Shown here: in pieces, positions 59,682 to 64,000 of the stretch
Layout of the letters: each line of letters begins with the position of its first letter
How positions within the stretch are numbered: the stretch's first letter is position 1
DNA from: Prosopocoilus inquinatus
Lineage: Eukaryota > Arthropoda > Insecta > Coleoptera > Lucanidae
Assembly (NCBI GenBank): GCA_036172665.1
Contig: CM069875.1
Coordinates: 25,637,806-25,701,805, forward strand
Direction of reading: 5' to 3'
DNA length: 64,000 nt
The notes under the pieces: generated by a model
Told to the model about the DNA's origin: nothing
What the model saw: the letters and a program-made list of their open reading frames with translations, nothing else
Database searches by the model: none
Made by a program: the position numbers and the translations under genes

Positions 59682-59846
59682 GGGGTACTCGTCGAATTTA
59701 ATATCCAGTAAATAATCGGGATAATCTTCGGTCAATCTTTCAGGTGCTGCGCTCCTTTTATCGCCTGGAAATCCCTCTACGTCCCTTTTCAACCAAACAG
59801 CCACCACAACGAGTCCAAGCCAAAACAGATATATTTTAGCGTGCAT
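59682..59846 (-). CDS. First coding exon of a secreted, neuropeptide-like precursor
   Basis: From ATG 59,846 the exon encodes 55 residues and ends in phase 0 at CCC|GTAAGT, a consensus splice donor. Residues 5-19 are hydrophobic (signal peptide, with a likely cut near VEG at 23-25). They are followed by dibasic KR sites at 20-21 and 30-31 and an acidic, tyrosine-rich stretch (TEDYPDYLLD, FDEYP). Signal peptide plus dibasic sites is the usual N-terminal layout of insect prohormones, which are cleaved in secretory granules. The mature peptide must lie in later exons, which I did not find in the window. Some allatostatin-C-type precursors look similar in layout, but I cannot assign a family. Confidence 0.55.
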
Positions 59847-59864
59847 TTTAAAATTCAACCCCGC

Positions 59865-59870
59865 GACTGA
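59865..59870 (-). promoter_or_regulatory. Possible initiator (Inr) element
   Basis: The minus strand reads TCAGTC 19 bases upstream of the candidate start codon at 59,846, matching the arthropod initiator TCA(G/T)T(C/T). No TATA box at the expected distance stands out. The implied 5' UTR would be only about 20 nt, so the true start may be elsewhere. Confidence 0.25.
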
Positions 59871-60570
59871 CTTCCTTAAATCGAATTAATTACAAACGCA
59901 TAATTTTTAAAAAGCGTCGCTGACCAAGCAATTTGCAAGTTGGAAACAAAAAACTCAAAAATTTAATTTCGATCGGTCTCTATGATGTACTTTACGTAAA
60001 AGTTTAAAAATTGCGACTTTATTCGATTGTGCGCTCTTCCGATTTTACCACTTCGTCGTCGGAAACAAATACGGTTAAGCGATGTTTTTATGCGAAACTA
60101 ATTTTCAAAAATGGCATCACTTCGTCACTATAATGTACACCTAATGTATTGTTTGGCTTATAATGTAATTGTGTACTGTAGAGAGCGACCGGCATGCTTC
60201 AGTTTATATACACCACTCGTAGTAGCATCACCCCTAACGCAAACGCATTTCGGGGTAAATGTAATTTTGTGTCGTTTATTCTTTATAGACTTCCGTCTTC
60301 GACGCCGCGATTTTCCTTTTCCACATATTTACTTAATATTACATACTTACTCTCTTTCCAATTACACTTTAAATACAATTTTTTAGCCGTTTTATTTCTC
60401 AATGTTTAAATAATTTATAACTGCAAAATGTTTACTCCTTTTAATAGATAAATTCACGTACGAAAAAGCGAAACTGAAAATTTTAAAGAACTCTTAAGGG
60501 TAAGATTTATTTAATTAACAATTTTTCAGGATATAATAATAAAATACGATGACAGCTACCTTATTTTATA

Positions 60571-61032
60571 CAGGGTGCTGCGTTTTAAAAAGCAACATAG
60601 GAAATCCCATGTTAATTTAAAGGTGCTCGAATGTTGGCTTCCCTAATTATTTTACAGCAAAATTTCATTTAGGATTTAGAAGTGCACTTCAAGTTGAATC
60701 TGTCTGTGAAGTTTGAGAATTTTTCGTTCGCTCAGTTTCGAGATATTTAAAAAAAAATCAGTAACGCAATTCAATTCATACCAAACTATCAGCACGGCCT
60801 TGATTAGTAAATGTTAAAATAAATTGCTGGAGAAGCTTTTTCTGTCAATCTTTTACAAAAATGGGTATATTTATTAATTATCTGTCCAATTTTCATCATT
60901 TTTATCATTGCCAAAGCTGTGCTGATAGATTGGTATAAATTGAATTTAGTTTCAGAACCTTTTTGTATGAAAAATTTTCAAACTTCGCAGATTCTCTTAA
61001 AGAGTACTTTAAAAAACCTAAATGGAATTTTA
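60571..61032 (+). mobile_element. Palindromic MITE P2, copy 2, left part
   Basis: Begins CAGGGTGCTGCGTTTTAAAA after TA and follows the P2 copy at 47,045, including GAATCTGTCTGTGAAGTTTG and its inverse part near 60,980. It is interrupted at 61,032 by a Penelope-like insertion and resumes at 61,843. Confidence 0.65.
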
Positions 61033-61094
61033 GAGAATATGAAACAAATGAAAAAGCTTATTAAAACGAGCTAAAAGAGTAATTTATTGACTTA

Positions 61095-61136
61095 CTTGAC
61101 GTTTCGCAAATATAATTATTTGCTTTATGAAAAGTG
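61095..61136 (-). ncRNA. Degenerate hammerhead motif of the Penelope-like element
   Basis: Minus strand: helix I ACTT (61,136-61,133) pairs with AAGT (61,098-61,095). After one spacer base, helix II GCAAATA/TATTTGC (7 bp, loop ATTA) is perfect and is followed by GAA, ACGT and cleavage base C (a GUC site). The catalytic core has decayed to TTCATAA from CUGANGA, so it cannot be active. The surviving helices and position 3' of the GIY-YIG region support the identity. Confidence 0.6.
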
Positions 61137-61540
61137 AATAACGGAAAATATAAACAATTTAGCCTACTAATTTTTTTTAAATTGTGAAGAGATTGTTAGT
61201 GGTAAAAAAAATTATCAAGAAATATATAACTTGTAAACCAAGAATATCAGTGAGTATCTGATGCGGCCAAGCCCGTCTTAACATTTACTCCAGTATTTAC
61301 TGCAAAAGTTAGGGAAATCCTGGTAAAACTAACTAGAATATGCAAATAAACTGTTGTAACAAAAATTACAACAATTCTAACAATAATAAACCAATAAAAT
61401 AACATAATAATATAGTTTTTCTAATAAATAAACAAGTTTCCTATTATTACGTCTCATTTAGTGAACTTAGAAAACTACAAAATATATAGTTCAAATTTGC
61501 AAAATCTGTTCTTTTATTAATTGAATTATTACACATTTTT

Positions 61541-61842
61541 ATTTTACACATTTCAATAAATCTACGTTTAAACGTGTTAGACTCCTGATAAAAAATTTTA
61601 GCATTTTCAAATCAAAAATATGTTTAGTTAAAAGTGAATGTTCTACTAACATTGAATGACTCTCATTCTTTTTTTGGATATAATATTTACGCTGATCTAA
61701 CTTTTTTTTTTTAATTTTAACTGGTTTCACCTATATAAGCTGAGTTACAACTTTCACAATTTACCTGATGAACTACATTTGGAGTTTGAAATTTAGATGT
61801 TTTTGTTTTTAAATTAGTAAAAATAATGTTGAAATTATTATC
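61541..61842 (-). pseudogene. GIY-YIG endonuclease remnant (Penelope-like)
   Basis: Minus-strand fragments in shifting frames read VVHQVNCESCNSAYIGET, then LVEHSLLTKHIFD, then QESNTFKRRFIEMCKI. These match the order of the Penelope-type GIY-YIG domain: a cysteine pair before the YIGET/YIGQT motif, a later histidine-rich stretch, and the ES-TF-RR-E segment. Frameshifts separate the blocks, and stops are present. Confidence 0.7.
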
Positions 61843-61900
61843 TAAATGGAATTTTGTTGTAAATAATTAGGGAAGACAATATTAGAAACTAAATATCAGA
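61843..61900 (+). mobile_element. Palindromic MITE P2, copy 2, continuation
   Basis: After the duplicated CTAAATGGAATTTT the sequence continues GTTGTAAATAATT, as in P2 copy 1 (GTTGTAAAATAACTT at about 47,518). Similarity then fades, and the right terminus is missing. Confidence 0.5.
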
Positions 61901-62519
61901 AACTGAAAACTGTTAAAGTCATTGAATATAGAATCAAAATTAGTTTAGAACGATATACCTCTCAAGCTATCTTGCCGTTTAAAATTTCGAAGTTCATTAT
62001 TACCAGAGCGCACAGTTTTATTTTATCTCTGAACATTTGCTTTTATTTGTTTTTTGAATCTTGATTTGTTTCAAAGTTAACATGGAGGAGAAACGACTTT
62101 AGAAAGCATGATTTTCCTATTATTAACTCAAAAATAAAATAAATGAAGTCTTTAAAAACTGACAACACCATTATAAAGATTCATAGTACGCACATCGCCA
62201 CCTATCGGACATTCTGAAGTAGGTGATTATATCTTAAGAATTAGTACTTTTTATGTACACTTTGAGTTTGATTTTGTCCAAACTTTCTTTTTTATTTGGT
62301 ACCAAAATTATCAGGGGAATGAGATTTTAGACTAGCACTGTATATAAAATACTATACCTGTTTTAAAGATACATGCGGTATATTTTTATAATTTTTCTAC
62401 TAAATCTGACATTATATATTGTAACTATAAGCTTCTCGGGACATTTAAAACTTTTAATAAATCAAAATCTTTTTTATTAAAACAATTATCTACTTTATCA
62501 TAAATACAGGAAATTGGAA

Positions 62520-64000
62520 AAAAGTCAAAGATTTAAGGATAAAAGAAATGCAGTAATAAGAAGCGACCAATACTTCCTAAAGATGGAACTCTAGATAAAC
62601 ATAAAGGACAAACAGAAGACAAAAAGAAAAAAATATCAGAGAAGAAAGTTGATCAAAATAAAACGATAAGTAAAGATATAGACACTAAATGGAGACATTT
62701 TAAAGAAAACAAACTAGAAGCAGCAAGAATTAGTTGTGGAGTAAATAAAATTGTGGCTACATCTAGGAAGAGAAGTAGATGGTCAAAGAAGATATAACAA
62801 AAAGTCAAAGAAAAAAAGGAAAAACGGAAAAAGTTTACACTAACTAAAACTGAGGAAGTCTAAAACATATACAAAAAAGCAAGAACAGAAACAAAGCAGT
62901 TTATGAAGGAAATGAAGAAAAAATTATGGGAAAAGTTTGGAAAAAGGATGAAAAAAAATCTATTTAGAAAACCAACACTCTAAAGGATAGAAGCCAAAGA
63001 AACCACTCAAACTAAGAAATATAAAAGATATAAGAATGGGAATAAGATATCCGAGGATAAAGAAATATTGCAAAGATGGAAAAAATACTTCTATGAATTA
63101 ACGGAAATAATGAAGACCAAGAGATGGAGGAAACAAGAACAGTTCACGAAAAAGACCAAAATGCACAAAAAAATATCAAGAGAAGAAGTCACCGAAGCAA
63201 TTAACAAACTTGAACTAGGAAAAGCATCTGGAGAATTTCGTGACTTACTAAACCAAATAACTCTTAAAGTAAAACCCTCAGATTGAAATACAGGAATAAT
63301 ACCACCTATATATAAAAAAAGGAGACTGAGTGAGAAGATTGAAAAATCGTTAAAAGAGTCGCAAGACAGATTCCAGAAAGGTGGAAGTACATAGAGCCTA
63401 ATTTTTATAATTAGACAACTGGGAGAAAAACTGTTAAGTAAAAAAAAAGGAAATCCATATCTGCTTCATGTACTTTAAAAACGCATTTGACAGGTTACAA
63501 AGAAAGTATGTCTATACAAGTCTGAAAAGAAGAGGAGAGGAAAAACAATTGATAGAGGTTATTAAAACATTATACAGAGATAATAGAAATAAAGTAAGGA
63601 CACAACGATGTGTCAGATTAATTTGAAACAAAAACAGAAAATAAATATTGAATAAAACAACAATACAGGAACTATCATTTGCGTTCGATTTGGTACTAAT
63701 AGCCGGATCAAAGGAAAAAATACAAGAAAATGTTAGTGTTTACCAATACGAACTCAGGAAAGTAACATAGAAAACACAAAAATTATGATTATTTATTTCA
63801 AGGAAAGGCCACCACAGTATCAACATATAGAAGGACAAGAACTCGAACAAGTAACGAATTTTTAATATTTGGGTACAACAATAGAAAACAAAGGAGAAAT
63901 AGACAGAGAAGTAATGGAAAGAATAGGGAAGGCGGGAAAAATATATAATACACCAGAAAACACTTTCCTTATGAAAAAAGAAATAGCGGATCAAATAAAA
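62520..64000 (+). pseudogene. LINE ORF2 (endonuclease-RT linker and RT), partial at window edge
   Basis: Pieces in shifting frames follow a LINE ORF2. A basic linker comes first (ISCGVNKIVATSRKRSRW, near 62,730). LQRWKKYFYEL is at 63,070, then ISREEVTEAINKLELGKASG (63,176). A finger/palm stretch carries QLGEKL, CFMYFKNAFDRLQRKYVYTS (about 63,465) and LIEVIKTLYRDN (63,550). The next pieces are LVLIAGSKEKIQENVSVYQYEL near 63,690 and FKYLGTT-like WVQQ and DREVMERIGKAGKIYN near 63,900. Many frameshifts and stops make it inactive, and it is a different LINE family from that at 52.4 kb. It continues past 64,000. Confidence 0.75.

Larger units (their letters stand above)
61033..61842 (-). mobile_element. 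Penelope-like element fragment with 14-bp TSD
   Basis: CTAAATGGAATTTT stands on both sides (61,019-61,032 and 61,843-61,856). Removing the 810 bp between restores continuity of the P2 MITE. Read on the minus strand, the insert begins with the end of a GIY-YIG endonuclease region and continues into a 3' region with a hammerhead-like motif. Both are hallmarks of Penelope-like retroelements. The reverse transcriptase is missing because of 5' truncation. Confidence 0.75.

Noticed and set aside
1..64000. CRISPR arrays, operons, bacterial promoters, tRNA or rRNA genes
   Set aside because: The sequence is eukaryotic in character. No direct-repeat/spacer pattern and no tRNA cloverleaf or rRNA sequence was recognised by eye.

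Overview
The window reads as non-coding nuclear DNA of an arthropod, most likely an insect. It is strongly AT-rich, its introns/intergenic stretches are long, and its mobile-element mix (hAT, Tc1/mariner with TA target sites, PIF/Harbinger with a MADF protein, Penelope-like, and several non-LTR LINEs with short-repeat tails) is typical of insects. There is no bacterial-style gene array, and nearly all open frames are short. The species cannot be named from the sequence.

Layout. 1-8.9 kb: fragments of palindromic DNA elements, a tandem-repeat array (4.6-5.2 kb), and a 1.8-kb foldback element (5,213-7,002) that carries two hammerhead-ribozyme-like motifs in its centre. 8.9-12.5 kb: a complete hAT-type element with an exact 8-bp target duplication and a decayed transposase, into which a palindromic mariner-like element (11,032-12,311) has jumped. 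13.5-22.8 kb: small MITEs, another copy of the tandem array, and a Harbinger-type element (21,942-22,807) whose core is a long hairpin containing a broken MADF gene. 24.3-25.4 kb: a decayed Tc1-like transposase on the minus strand. 27.6-28.4 kb: a well-matched palindromic element. 29.06-29.34 kb: a tandem duplication in which each unit carries a hammerhead-ribozyme fold, one of them complete. 29.5 and 38.3 kb: 3' ends of LINEs. 30.4-32.9 kb: a satellite array split by a second copy of the mariner-like element. 33.5-49 kb: dispersed repeats and MITEs. 49.9-57.0 kb: an inverted pair of about 650-bp repeats enclosing a second foldback copy and a LINE reverse transcriptase pseudogene. 60.6-61.9 kb: a palindromic MITE interrupted by a Penelope-like fragment with a 14-bp target duplication, a GIY-YIG remnant and a degenerate hammerhead. 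62.5-64 kb: a second LINE reverse transcriptase pseudogene that runs off the window.

Host genes are sparse. The best candidate is a first coding exon on the minus strand at 59,682-59,846: signal peptide, dibasic sites, and a consensus splice donor, as in a neuropeptide precursor. Three to four other small candidate exons (2,258; 16,644; 25,447; 42,415) are weaker. The window is probably introns and intergenic space of one or more genes filled by transposons.

The most interesting signal is the family of hammerhead-like RNA motifs. They share helix I, the CUGANGA core, helix II, GAA and a self-complementary helix III, and all have one extra unpaired nucleotide before helix II. One lies in a recognisable Penelope-like fragment and two sets lie in tandem, which matches how dimer-dependent hammerheads of Penelope elements and retrozymes are arranged.
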